A stretch of 64,000 nucleotides of DNA from Saccharibacillus sacchari DSM 19268 (GTDB lineage: Bacteria > Bacillota > Bacilli > Paenibacillales > Paenibacillaceae): assembly GCF_000585395.1 (NCBI RefSeq), contig NZ_KK073875.1, positions 5,671,519 through 5,735,518 on the forward strand, read 5' to 3'. A model generated the notes under the pieces. That model saw only the letters and a program-made list of their open reading frames with translations. It was not told where the DNA came from and searched no databases. A program made the position numbers and the translations under genes. This document shows positions 51,772-60,633 of this stretch, piece after piece. Within the stretch, counting starts at the first letter, position 1; the number at the start of each line of letters is the position of its first letter.

Positions 51772-52209
51772 ATGCAATTTCAACTACTCGACGTTATAAC
51801 GGAGCAACAACTTCAATCCTGCCGCGATATTCGCGTTACTGTTTTTGTCGAGGAACAAGGCGTGCCGCTTGACGACGAATTCGATCAGTGGGACGCGCTG
51901 CGTCCTGAAGCCAAACATATTGTTGCGCTAAACGAAGAGCTGCCTGTCGCCACTTCGCGGTTGCGATTCGTGGACGGTCATGCCAAGTTCGAGCGGATCT
52001 GCATTTTGCCGGCTTATCGCAAATACGGGTTGGGGCGGCGGCTGCTTGCCCGGCTGGAAGAATCGGCTCGGGAAGAAGGCGCGGGAAAAGCGGTTCTGCA
52101 CGGACAGGTGCAAGCGGAAGGATTTTATAAAAAACTGGGCTATTCGCGGGAAGGCGAGGTTTTTGACGAAGACGGGATTTTGCATGTGAAAATGGTGAAG
52201 TTTTTATAA
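51772..52209 (+). CDS. GNAT family N-acetyltransferase
   Basis: 145 aa, start behind AGAAAGAAGG. The ElaA/YjcF-type start (DIRVTVFVEEQGVPLDDEFD), the acetyl-CoA loop (RKYGLGRRLLARLE near residue 82) and the motif B AEGFYKKLGYSREG are present. Small-molecule acetyltransferase of unknown substrate. R1-F follows the stop codon. Confidence 0.92.
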   Translation: MQFQLLDVITEQQLQSCRDIRVTVFVEEQGVPLDDEFDQWDALRPEAKHIVALNEELPVATSRLRFVDGHAKFERICILPAYRKYGLGRRLLARLEESAREEGAGKAVLHGQVQAEGFYKKLGYSREGEVFDEDGILHVKMVKFL

Positions 52210-52215
52210 GGATTT

Positions 52216-52406
52216 TAAGCTGAACGCGAAAGTTACTTTGGCGGGGGGGAAGCGAGAAGACTGCGAGAAAAATTCGTTCAAGACGCTGTCTCACTCGGAA
52301 AACGGGATTGGAATTTAAGTTGCGGTTTTCCGAGTTCAAAGGCGTCTTTCACTGAATTTTTCTCTCCGTCTGCTCGCTTCCAGTTACGTTGGGGTTTCGC
52401 GTTAAG
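52216..52406. repeat. R1 intergenic inverted-repeat element, copy F (most complete)
   Basis: Reads inward from both edges as CGCGAAA...GGAAGCGAG-AGAC and its complement: left CGAGAAAAATTCGTTCAAGA, right CTTTCACTGAATTTTTCTC. The centre ACTCGGAAAACGGGATTGG corresponds to the R1-A sequence around the R2 insertion. The following 52407-52600 shows no convincing gene. Confidence 0.85.
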
Positions 52407-52600
52407 TTGAAATCCTTATCAAAAGTTTCTTTGGGTGGGGGAATAGATATATTCAGAAGTTCTGCGTAATCTCGTTCCAATAGCGCAATCGTCTCCTGCG
52501 CGAAGCTTGAGCACAGGGGTGGTTTTCGCGCATATAGGACGAATCGGCTTATGCAGTTCAAGTTCAGGTTCTTCGGCAGAACGGGATTGACGGTTGAAGT

Positions 52601-52629
52601 TTGATGAATCCAAGGCGAGCGGTTACAAT
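52601..52629 (+). promoter_or_regulatory. promoter of the BadF-type kinase gene
   Basis: TTGATG (52601-52606), 17 bases, TACAAT (52624-52629), 47 bases before the start codon. Confidence 0.65.
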
Positions 52630-52675
52630 TCGAATCATTGAAGCATATATTCATCCATCTTTGAGGAGGCTTTTC

Positions 52676-53668
52676 ATGCTGGAGAAAATCAATGCCGACT
52701 CCGTCGTCGCGGGTGTCGATATGGGCGGAACGAATGTACGGATCATGATCGCCGATCTTGCCGGGCAGGTGCGGGCATTCATCAAAAAAGAAACGGACGA
52801 GCTTCCCCGCAGGCGTACGGATATGGCTCCGCTTGCGGCTCTAATGCGCGAAGCGGTCCGAGAAGCCGAATGCGAAGCGGGCGATATCGCTTTTCTGGCT
52901 GTAGGGATTGCAGGTCTCGATAACGAATCGGACAAATCTTGGGCAGAGCGCCTGGCCGAAGGCTTCGGGCTTTCCTGTCCGAGCCGAGTCGTGAACGACG
53001 CCGTGATCGCGCATCGCGGCGCTTTGGCCGGAGGGCCCGGCATCTTGGTCGCTTCGGGCACGGGGTCGATTCTGTTGGCCCATACCGAGCACGGGAAATG
53101 GCTGCGAAATTACGATTTCGGCCATTACGCGGCCAGCGCCGCACGCTTTCTGGCTTATCAGGCCGTCTACGACGTTCTGGCAGGACGGGAAACTCCGGGC
53201 GACGGCGTGCTTGTCCGCGACATGCTGCGCTTTTTCCGTACGCCCAGCCTGCGCGACTTGACTGAAGCCGCCGGCCGGAGCTTCAGCCTGGACAGCGAAC
53301 GGCGGGATAGACTGTTCGGATTGTTTGCGCCTATCGTGACCCGGGAAGCCGAGGCCGGTTCACCGATCGCGGTGCGCGTCTGCGAGGACGCCCTGCGGCA
53401 GATCGGCGTCGGAGCCGATCTGCTCGCCTCCTTTTTCGCGGGACCCGATATTCCGATCTCGCAAACCGGCAGCGTAGCCGGCAGCGATTATTTCCTGAAC
53501 GGCCTGCAAGAGTTGGTGTGCGCGCAGCCCGGCCGGCGTTTTGTCTGGACGGAGCCTCGTCTGACGCCGGCCGCAGGCGCGGTACTGATTGCTTACGAAT
53601 CGCTGGGATTGTCTTTCGGAGACAGCATGGCCGAAGCGCTGGAAAACAGTCCGCACGCGCGTCTTTGA
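52676..53668 (+). CDS. BadF/BadG/BcrA/BcrD-type ATPase, N-acetylglucosamine kinase-like
   Basis: 330 aa from the ATG at 52676 behind GAGGAGG. ASKHA fold: phosphate 1 loop VAGVDMGGTNVRIM (residues 12-25), catalytic region VVNDAVIAHRGAL near 105, phosphate 2 loop VASGTGSILLA near 123. This branch includes N-acetylglucosamine kinases and glucosamine kinases; it lacks the cysteines of dehydratase activators. Likely phosphorylates an amino sugar from wall recycling or chitin. Monocistronic. Confidence 0.88.
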   Translation: MLEKINADSVVAGVDMGGTNVRIMIADLAGQVRAFIKKETDELPRRRTDMAPLAALMREAVREAECEAGDIAFLAVGIAGLDNESDKSWAERLAEGFGLSCPSRVVNDAVIAHRGALAGGPGILVASGTGSILLAHTEHGKWLRNYDFGHYAASAARFLAYQAVYDVLAGRETPGDGVLVRDMLRFFRTPSLRDLTEAAGRSFSLDSERRDRLFGLFAPIVTREAEAGSPIAVRVCEDALRQIGVGADLLASFFAGPDIPISQTGSVAGSDYFLNGLQELVCAQPGRRFVWTEPRLTPAAGAVLIAYESLGLSFGDSMAEALENSPHARL

Positions 53669-53882
53669 TTTCGATAGGAGCCTGTTCAGCTTTGGAGTCG
53701 ATCAGCAAACGTCTTGGGAAAAGGCAACTATTTACTTTCTTGAAGCGTCTATGAAGCAGTTCGTTCTCGTCAAACTCTTTTCGGCTGCGAGCTGATCATT
53801 CCGGATAGAATGCGCAAACTCGTCAACTTTCGCTGTGTTCGCGGTTTGCGCATACATTCCTATTCGATGCGGAGGTTGCCTC

Positions 53883-56258
53883 ATGCACATCATACATACC
53901 GAAAAAAAGTTCCGGCGCTTTACGGTCACCCTGCTCATCGCCGGATTGCTGATCGTCTCGCCGATTCCGGGCGGCCGAAACTCGGGCCATTTCGCCCAAG
54001 CCGCCGCTCCCGATTCCGCAACAACAGAAGCCGCAACTTCCCGAGCACCTGCCGTGATCGAGACAGTCGATCTACAAGCATCTGCCCCTATTCTTCGTTA
54101 TCGCCCGACCGCCGCCGCAAACTGGCGCAATCTGATCGCTCATGATTACTGGGCGGAAGACAGCGAGGTAAAGGTGTTGGACCGAGAAGGCGATTGGCTG
54201 CGCGTCAAACAAAACGGAGACAACGGCTGGATTCCGACTTGGTACGCAGAAGCAAAATCCGACCGAATCGAAACCCTGCCTGCCGTGCGATTGACCCCTT
54301 CTTCGACGGCCAAACTTCATGCATCGCCCGACAGCGAAGCGGCCTGGGTTTACGACGGCGCTCCGTCGATCTCGATGCTGCGTTTCGGCGATTGGTACGG
54401 CGTCTCGCCTTATTCCGGCCGAACCGCAGGCAAAACCGATTCCCATGCGATGCTGCTGTGGTTACATGCGGACGACGTCACCGAATCCGTTGCTCTTGAA
54501 AGAGGCTTGCTCGCCGCCGACTCCGACTTGTCGATGAATACCCTTCGTGCCGCGCTGGACGGACAACTGCGGGCGGGGGTTGACGCGGAAACGGTGCGCA
54601 GCCTGCTGGGCGAGCCTTTTTCCGCCATGGACGCACCCATGTTGTACCCTAATGACCTGGGCGAAGACGGTCGGTATCACTGGAAAAACGACGGCACGGA
54701 GTGGCGGTACGAGCTTCCCGGCGCGCATCTGCTGGTACATATCTCCGAGCAAGACCGCTTAATCGGCCTAAACTGGGTTCTGCCGTTGACCGCTTACGAC
54801 CAACAGCTTCTCCAAAGCGCTTGGCTGGAGGAAGCCGACTTTGATGCGTTGTATCAAAAACTGCCGATTCTGCCTTCTTTGTCCGTCGATTTCGATTGGC
54901 GCACCCGGGTGGATACGAACTACGCGTATTCGGTTTACGCCAACGACGATACCTTGCTTGTGTACAGCGATGACGAAGGGTTCAGCGGCTTTCACTACAG
55001 TTCCCTGCTTTATGCCATGGATCGGAAAGACGGCAGCGTTCGCTGGAAATACGACGCCGGCTATTCAGGGTTCCGTTTTTTCCCGAATTCCACAGGCGAA
55101 AGCGTAACGATTGACAACTATGGCGCAACAGGCGACGGGCAAAACAAAGGAACGTTGGCTCATTTGCGCCTGAGCGACGGCAAAGTGCTGTGGACATACG
55201 ATTGGCCGGGCCTGGTTAGGCCGTCCGCGTATGCCGCAGGCGATTCGATTCTGCTGCTGAGCGATGCGGCCAAACGCGGTGACGACGGCGTACTGATCGC
55301 CCTCGATGAAAAAACAGGCAAAAAAAGATGGAAAAAGCAGGTCAGCCCTCCTTACGATCTGGTCAATCGCGGCTCGGACGATCCTTATGTGCTGCTGTCC
55401 CAAGGCGGGACATTACAAGCTCTTGACCCGCTTACCGGAGAAAAAGTCTGGAGCGTCGCTTCGGATAAAGGTCGGATCGATTCCGGCGAGTCGCTGGTTT
55501 ATGATCCGAACACTTCGCCGGCGTTAACCGAAACCGACGGAACGCGCTGGATCAAATTCGACGGCGAAGACTGGCGGAAGATCGATACGATCAGCGGTCA
55601 AACGTTAGCCCGTTACGCTGCGGAAGAAAACGACGCAGTGGAAGAGTTAGGCGGCGGCTACCTGCTGGTTCAACACGAAACCGATACGCGAAATCTTCGC
55701 AATCCGTACGTTCGCGATTATGAGACTTCGTTGATCGAGGCTTCTTCCGGCGACGTGCTGTGGACCCGTTCGGATCTGATGCAAAGCGGCATGGTAGACG
55801 GCGATACCTTGTACGCCGTCATTAACCGGATTCCCGCCGCGGTTGATTTGAAGACCGGCGTCACTCTCTGGGAAGCCCGGACCAACGGGATGTATCCCAA
55901 CTCGGAATTCCGATTCGGCGTCGGTCCTTTCGCCCGGCTCGGCGATTACCTGCTGCTTCCTTACGATAGGGATCTGCTGGCATTCGACAAAAAGACGGGA
56001 CGGCAGCTCGGTCGGATCGACGGACTGCGTTTCGGCTATCCCGAAACGCAAGAGCGCCTTTCCCTTCAATCGCTGCTGAACGAAAAGGACGGCAAGCTGT
56101 ATATCGGATCGGCGTCGCGCGCTTTGGCCGTATTGGATGTCGGGAAGTTGACGGAGGTACTGGACGAAGCTGTCGCTTCCGGTCGAGGCATAGCGGCGGT
56201 TACGCCTGCTATGCGTGCAGCGGAAAATTCAGCCTGGTATCCCGCGCAGACGCAATAA
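53883..56258 (+). CDS. secreted PQQ-type beta-propeller protein with SH3-like N-domains
   Basis: 791 aa from the ATG at 53883 behind CGGAGG. N-terminal signal or anchor (FTVTLLIAGLLIVSPIPG). Residues about 55-215 have SH3-like turns (VKVLDREGDWLRVKQNGDNGWI), then a linker domain (to about 340), and from about 350 a propeller of PQQ-like repeats: DGSVRWKYD, DGKVLWTYDW, TGKKRWKK, TGEKVWSV, SGDVLWTR, TGVTLWEA. No quinoprotein dehydrogenase residues are seen. A surface scaffold or wall-associated sensor is likely; no partner gene. Confidence 0.82.
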   Translation: MHIIHTEKKFRRFTVTLLIAGLLIVSPIPGGRNSGHFAQAAAPDSATTEAATSRAPAVIETVDLQASAPILRYRPTAAANWRNLIAHDYWAEDSEVKVLDREGDWLRVKQNGDNGWIPTWYAEAKSDRIETLPAVRLTPSSTAKLHASPDSEAAWVYDGAPSISMLRFGDWYGVSPYSGRTAGKTDSHAMLLWLHADDVTESVALERGLLAADSDLSMNTLRAALDGQLRAGVDAETVRSLLGEPFSAMDAPMLYPNDLGEDGRYHWKNDGTEWRYELPGAHLLVHISEQDRLIGLNWVLPLTAYDQQLLQSAWLEEADFDALYQKLPILPSLSVDFDWRTRVDTNYAYSVYANDDTLLVYSDDEGFSGFHYSSLLYAMDRKDGSVRWKYDAGYSGFRFFPNSTGESVTIDNYGATGDGQNKGTLAHLRLSDGKVLWTYDWPGLVRPSAYAAGDSILLLSDAAKRGDDGVLIALDEKTGKKRWKKQVSPPYDLVNRGSDDPYVLLSQGGTLQALDPLTGEKVWSVASDKGRIDSGESLVYDPNTSPALTETDGTRWIKFDGEDWRKIDTISGQTLARYAAEENDAVEELGGGYLLVQHETDTRNLRNPYVRDYETSLIEASSGDVLWTRSDLMQSGMVDGDTLYAVINRIPAAVDLKTGVTLWEARTNGMYPNSEFRFGVGPFARLGDYLLLPYDRDLLAFDKKTGRQLGRIDGLRFGYPETQERLSLQSLLNEKDGKLYIGSASRALAVLDVGKLTEVLDEAVASGRGIAAVTPAMRAAENSAWYPAQTQ

Positions 56259-56394
56259 GCAGGTTTGACGAAATGCTGCGTCCAAGCGTGCAGAATCGGG
56301 AATCGAAAGCTTGCTCTCCCGCGCTCCCGGTTCGCTCACGCGGAGCCCGGCGCCTTACGGCGCGCCGGGTTCCCGCGTACGCCTGCACGCAGCA

Positions 56395-56442
56395 AAAAGG
56401 CCGTGCCCGGCGTCGCTGCAACGCGACCCGGCACGGCCTTTT
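56395..56442. terminator. bidirectional terminator between convergent genes
   Basis: AAAAGGCCGTGCC (56395-56407) pairs with GGCACGGCCTTTT (56430-56442). A second GC-rich hairpin (CCCGGCGC...GCGCCGGG, 56341-56371) lies just before it. Confidence 0.88.
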
Positions 56443-56461
56443 CCCATACCCTTATCCGATT

Positions 56462-57328
56462 TTATTTCTCCAACCCGTTCATGAAATACTCCACCGCTTC
56501 GACCAAATCTTCCGGCAGCGCCTCGTTCTCGGCCAATTCAAGCTCCACGCGCAGATCGCGCTCGACCGCTTCCGGATTCAGCCCGTGCCGCAGCACCTGA
56601 CGGGCCAGCAGTTCGTACCGACGCACGTCGCCGTAAAACTCCTCGCGCGACATCGGACGTCCATGCGATTCGATCAGCACGTTCGCGCCGTACGCAAACA
56701 CGGTATCGAGCAGCGCAAGGAATTTGCCCGTCGTATATTTCATCGGACCGTCGTAGACGGACTGCGCAAGCGCGTCGCCGAGGAACAACGTCCCTTCTTC
56801 CTTCACGTACACGACGCACGAATCTTCCGCATGATCGCCGCCCACGTACCGAATTTCGCACGTCAGCCCGCCCAAATGCACGTCGATAAAGCGTTCGAAC
56901 ACGATGTTCGGTTCTTCGACGCGGATACGGGTCAAATCCCCTCCGTATTCGGCCAGCATATCCTTTTTCGTACGCTCGCTGATCACGCCTTCGGCAACCA
57001 ACCGGTCTACCGTATCTGCGTTCCATTTCAATTCCGCGAACCCGCGCAAAATTTCGGCCGTTTTCTTCTGGGCGATCGTCGGCAGGCTCCACTCGGCCAG
57101 GCCGAAAGAGTGGTCCCAGTGATGATGCGTGAGCACCATCACGTCGGGAGGACGCACGCCTTCTTTTTCCAAGTAGTCACGAAAAGCAGCCGCGTGCGCC
57201 GAAGAGTTGCCTCCGTCGATCAACAGCGTCCGGCTATGTCCGACCACTGCGGCCAACATCGGACGATCCGTATCGTGCTCAGCATGCATCATATAAATAT
57301 GTTCACTGATACGTTCAAATTCAGGCAT
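56462..57328 (-). CDS. MBL-fold metallohydrolase
   Basis: 288 aa from the ATG at 57328 with GGAGG nine bases upstream. The metal motif HxHxDH appears as LTHHHWDHSFG near residue 68; further ligands are plausible in YVGGDHAEDS and IESHGRPM. Metallo-beta-lactamase fold hydrolase, cytoplasmic. Substrate unknown; the family covers thioesterases, lactonases and others. Confidence 0.9.
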   Translation of the reverse strand: MPEFERISEHIYMMHAEHDTDRPMLAAVVGHSRTLLIDGGNSSAHAAAFRDYLEKEGVRPPDVMVLTHHHWDHSFGLAEWSLPTIAQKKTAEILRGFAELKWNADTVDRLVAEGVISERTKKDMLAEYGGDLTRIRVEEPNIVFERFIDVHLGGLTCEIRYVGGDHAEDSCVVYVKEEGTLFLGDALAQSVYDGPMKYTTGKFLALLDTVFAYGANVLIESHGRPMSREEFYGDVRRYELLARQVLRHGLNPEAVERDLRVELELAENEALPEDLVEAVEYFMNGLEK

Positions 57329-57538
57329 TACGCTCAACCTCCAACATACGATTTGAAAAATAACGGGAATCTTGCTATCACGTCACTCTGCTTTATTTTA
57401 CCATCGCCACCCCTTAACGACCAAGGCTCGAACCGAAAATATGCAGAAATGATCCCTCGTACAAAAAAACGATCGGTTGGCGTTGCTATTGTCGGGTAAA
57501 AAACATCTATATCCGAATAAACAAAAGGAGGAACCCCT

Positions 57539-58759
57539 TTGCTTACAAAATGGAACGGAAAAGCATTGGCCGCACCGCTGCTCGTATTGTCGCTTGCCGC
57601 CTGCTCCGGTCAAACCGGCGCTCCCGTCGGAGCCGTGCCGGATGCCCAGTCTCCTGTACAAACGCCGAATGCCGGAAATGAAGCCGTTGACGATGCGCTC
57701 AACGAAACGCCTGCCGAAGAATCAACGGACGCGTCTCCTGAAGAAAATGCCGCGACAAGCGACGAATCCGGCATCACGGACGGACTGACGGGAGAAGTCG
57801 AAACGGTGACGAACAATCTGGATACGCCATGGGAAATTCAGTTCGACGGCGATCTTATTTATATGACGCTGCGCGGCGGTTCGATCGTCAAGCTTGAAAA
57901 CGGCGAACGGATCGAGCAGCCGATTGCCATGAATCCGGAAGTGTTGGAGGAAGGCGAAGGCGGATTGCTGGGTTTCGCTTTGGATCGGGATTTTGAACAG
58001 TCGCGCACTGCTTATGTATATCACACGTACGGAGAAGGCGACGGCATTCGCAATCGGGTGATTCGGATCGAAGAAGCCGCAGACGGCGCAAGCTGGAGCG
58101 AAACGGCCGTCCTGCTGGACGATATACCGGGCGCGCGCGTGCACGACGGCGGACGGATCGCAATAGGACCGGACGGCATGCTGTACGTCACGACCGGAGA
58201 CGCGCAGGATGAGAGTTCGTCGCAGAATGTCGATAGCGTAGCCGGGAAAATTTTACGGATGACGACGGAAGGCGAAGTTCCCGAGGATAATCCGATCGAA
58301 GGTTCTTTCGTGTATTCGTACGGCCACCGCAACTCGCAGGGCATCGCTTGGCTCGAAGACGGCACAATGTACGCTTCCGAGCACGGTCCGAGCGGCAATC
58401 CGGGCGGTCATGACGAGATGAACGAAATTCGGGCGGGTGCCAATTACGGCTGGCCGGATGTCATGGGCGACGAGACGGGCGACGGATTCACTCCTCCTCT
58501 GTATCACACCGGGGAAACGGCGATCGCTCCTTCGGGAATCGCGGCGACGCCGGACGGCAAACTGCTGGTTGCGAATTTGCGGGGAGAAAGCCTGACGGCG
58601 TTCGATCCGGCTTCCGGCGAAATGACGGAAATTCTGAGCGGCGTCGGACGTATTCGGGACGTGGCCGTGAAAGAAGGCGAAATCTATATTCTGACCAACA
58701 ATACGGACGGGCGCGGTTCGCCTGCCGAAGACGATGATAAATTGCTTATTTTACGATAG
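57539..58759 (+). CDS. PQQ-dependent sugar dehydrogenase family lipoprotein
   Basis: 406 aa from a TTG at 57539 with AAAGGAGG seven bases upstream. Lipobox LAAC at residues 18-21, an acidic Ser/Glu/Asn-rich linker to about 90, and a six-bladed glucose/sorbosone dehydrogenase-type propeller (PF07995): TPWEIQF, EGGLLGFALDRDF, HDGGRIAIGPDGMLYVTTGD, HRNSQGIAW, HGPSGNPGG, NYGWPD. Outer-face anchored. Soluble aldose dehydrogenases need PQQ, whose biosynthesis genes are not seen here. Tandem paralogue follows. Confidence 0.9.
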   Translation: MLTKWNGKALAAPLLVLSLAACSGQTGAPVGAVPDAQSPVQTPNAGNEAVDDALNETPAEESTDASPEENAATSDESGITDGLTGEVETVTNNLDTPWEIQFDGDLIYMTLRGGSIVKLENGERIEQPIAMNPEVLEEGEGGLLGFALDRDFEQSRTAYVYHTYGEGDGIRNRVIRIEEAADGASWSETAVLLDDIPGARVHDGGRIAIGPDGMLYVTTGDAQDESSSQNVDSVAGKILRMTTEGEVPEDNPIEGSFVYSYGHRNSQGIAWLEDGTMYASEHGPSGNPGGHDEMNEIRAGANYGWPDVMGDETGDGFTPPLYHTGETAIAPSGIAATPDGKLLVANLRGESLTAFDPASGEMTEILSGVGRIRDVAVKEGEIYILTNNTDGRGSPAEDDDKLLILR

Positions 58760-58840
58760 GGTATAAAAAAACCTCCTTTCTGCTCCGAAACCGATTAAGG
58801 TTGGACTGACCGGGTAAAAATGGAAAAAGAAGGAGGGGGA

Positions 58841-60058
58841 ATGACCATGCCAACCTCGAAAGGAAAAGCGATAACCGTCGCGTTACTTTTGGCCGTACCG
58901 ATCTCAATCTATGCGTCCGAGCAGCGCGAAGACGAACAAACCGCCGTTCAACAGACCGAATCGTCTTGGGAAGGACCCAAACTGCTGGCTGCCGGATCGG
59001 GAGGATCAACGGCATCCGCTGCCGAAGCCGTTCCGGTACGTATCGCCGCGGCTTCGCTGACCGACCCGTTGCAGGGCGGATACGATGTCGCGGCCACGAA
59101 GCTGAAAGTGCCGTGGTCGATGCAGTTTGCCGGAGACGCGGTCTACATCACGCAGCGCGGCGGCGGCATCGTCGAAGTGAAGAACGGCAAGCAGACGGTT
59201 CAGGAGCTTCGCACCAAAAAGACGCTGCGCGTCGTCGGCGAAGCCGGACTGACCGGATTCGTGCTCGACGACAATTTTGCGAAAAATAAATACGCCTATG
59301 TCTATCATGCTTACGAGGAAAAAGGAAAAGCGCTGAATCGGATCGTCAAAGTCAAGTTGGTCAACGGCGTCTGGCGCGAGCAAAAAGAACTGTTGTCCGG
59401 CATTCCGGGCGGACGGATTCACGAAGGCGGACGTCTCGCGATCGGACCCGACGGCATGCTCTACAGCACCTCCGGAGATGCCAATCAACGCGAGCTTTCT
59501 CAGGACCTCTCCAGCTACGGCGGCAAGGTGCTGCGCATGACGACGAGCGGCATGGTTCCGAAAGACAATCCGTTTAAAAATTCCTATGTATACGCCTATG
59601 GTCTGCGCAATTCCCAAGGGTTAGCCTGGACATCCAGCGGTACGCTGTATGCCTCCGATCACGGTCCGAGCGGCGCTCCGATCCCGGGCGGCGGCACGGA
59701 CACGACGGGATTGGACGAAATCAACGTCATCACGCCGGGCGGCAACTACGGCTGGCCGACTATTCAGGGAACCCAGACCGCACCAGGGCTGATCTCTCCT
59801 TATTACGTCGCCGGCCCGCAGGCTATCGCGCCTTCCGGAATCGCCGCAACGCCGGATAATAAAATTCTGGTCGCGACCTTGGCCGGCCAAAGCCTGAAAC
59901 AATTCGACCCGATCACCAAAACGATGACCGATGTATTGACGGGCGAAGGTCGTATCCGCGATGTCGCGGTGCATGACGGCAAAATCTACGTCCTGACCAA
60001 CAATACGTCGGGCGGTACGCCGGGCGCGGACGACGATCGGCTGCTGATTTTGAAATAA
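58841..60058 (+). CDS. PQQ-dependent sugar dehydrogenase family protein, secreted paralogue
   Basis: 405 aa from the ATG at 58841 behind GGAGGGGG (the next Met, two codons on, is also possible). Signal peptide-like N-terminus (AITVALLLAVPISIYA) without a lipobox, then the same propeller as the upstream gene: VPWSMQF, HEGGRLAIGPDGMLYSTSGD, LRNSQGLAW, DHGPSGAPIPGG, NYGWPT. It is released or non-lipid-anchored, in contrast to its neighbour 81 bases upstream, from which it probably arose by duplication. Probably one transcript. Confidence 0.9.
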   Translation: MTMPTSKGKAITVALLLAVPISIYASEQREDEQTAVQQTESSWEGPKLLAAGSGGSTASAAEAVPVRIAAASLTDPLQGGYDVAATKLKVPWSMQFAGDAVYITQRGGGIVEVKNGKQTVQELRTKKTLRVVGEAGLTGFVLDDNFAKNKYAYVYHAYEEKGKALNRIVKVKLVNGVWREQKELLSGIPGGRIHEGGRLAIGPDGMLYSTSGDANQRELSQDLSSYGGKVLRMTTSGMVPKDNPFKNSYVYAYGLRNSQGLAWTSSGTLYASDHGPSGAPIPGGGTDTTGLDEINVITPGGNYGWPTIQGTQTAPGLISPYYVAGPQAIAPSGIAATPDNKILVATLAGQSLKQFDPITKTMTDVLTGEGRIRDVAVHDGKIYVLTNNTSGGTPGADDDRLLILK

Positions 60059-60168
60059 AACGCGAACGGCAGTCTGCAATCGCGGAGACGTTGGCCAAAG
60101 GCGATAAACAAGTAAATCACACAGCAAACGATTCGGCAAAAAGCGTCGATTGATCGCAGCGGAAAGAA

Positions 60169-60351
60169 AATGTTGCGTGCTTCCCGCATTTTTCGTTAGA
60201 TGAGCAGATTCAAACTGAAATGTTGCAGACATCCATCAATTTTTCGCTTTTCCGACGATTAGTAGGAAACTGGCGCAAAATGATGGACGTTCGCAACATT
60301 TTTTGGTGTAAACCGCTGCTTTGGCCGAAAATGATGGATAGCCGCAACATT
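60169..60351. repeat. R6 four-unit phased repeat array
   Basis: 22-base units AATGTTGC-N6-CCATCATT at 60169(+), 60219(+), 60279(-) and 60330(-), spacings 50, 60, 51. The minus units read AATGATGG-N6-GCAACATT. Same geometry as R4 and R5 with a different sequence. It lies in the 575-base gap before the MurG-type gene. Confidence 0.85.
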
Positions 60352-60529
60352 TTGCGCAAACGGTCGCGGCTTTTGGCGGCCTTTTACATCTGTTCCCCGC
60401 GAATCTATGCGCCGAATGCGTTCGGCGGAAGCTTTCTTTCCAATCCGACCGTATCTTTATTCGAACGCTCCCCGTTGCAAGCACGTGCATGCAGCGCGTT
60501 TTCGCGCAGTTCGTTTTCTGTTCGGCCTC

Positions 60530-60558
60530 TTGGTTTTTCCGTCTTCCGGTCGTACAAT
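60530..60558 (+). promoter_or_regulatory. promoter of the MurG-type gene
   Basis: TTGGTT (60530-60535), 17 bases, TACAAT (60553-60558), 76 bases before the start codon. The remaining 60352-60529 shows no feature. Confidence 0.6.
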
Positions 60559-60633
60559 AGAGCTTGCGTGCGGTGGCAGCTGTTTGCCTTGTCCGCCGAA
60601 TTCACCGTTTCCATCAAAGGAGATTTTCAAATT

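Noticed and set aside
52349-52654. 101-residue minus-strand open frame after R1-F
   Set aside because: A short stretch (LLERDYAELLNISIPPPKE) looks protein-like, but there is no start signal, the frame runs into R1-F and the promoter of the next gene; at most a gene remnant.
60220-60633. N-terminal extension of the MurG-type frame
   Set aside because: It crosses the R6 repeat and a good promoter; the AAAGGAG site and homology begin at 60634.
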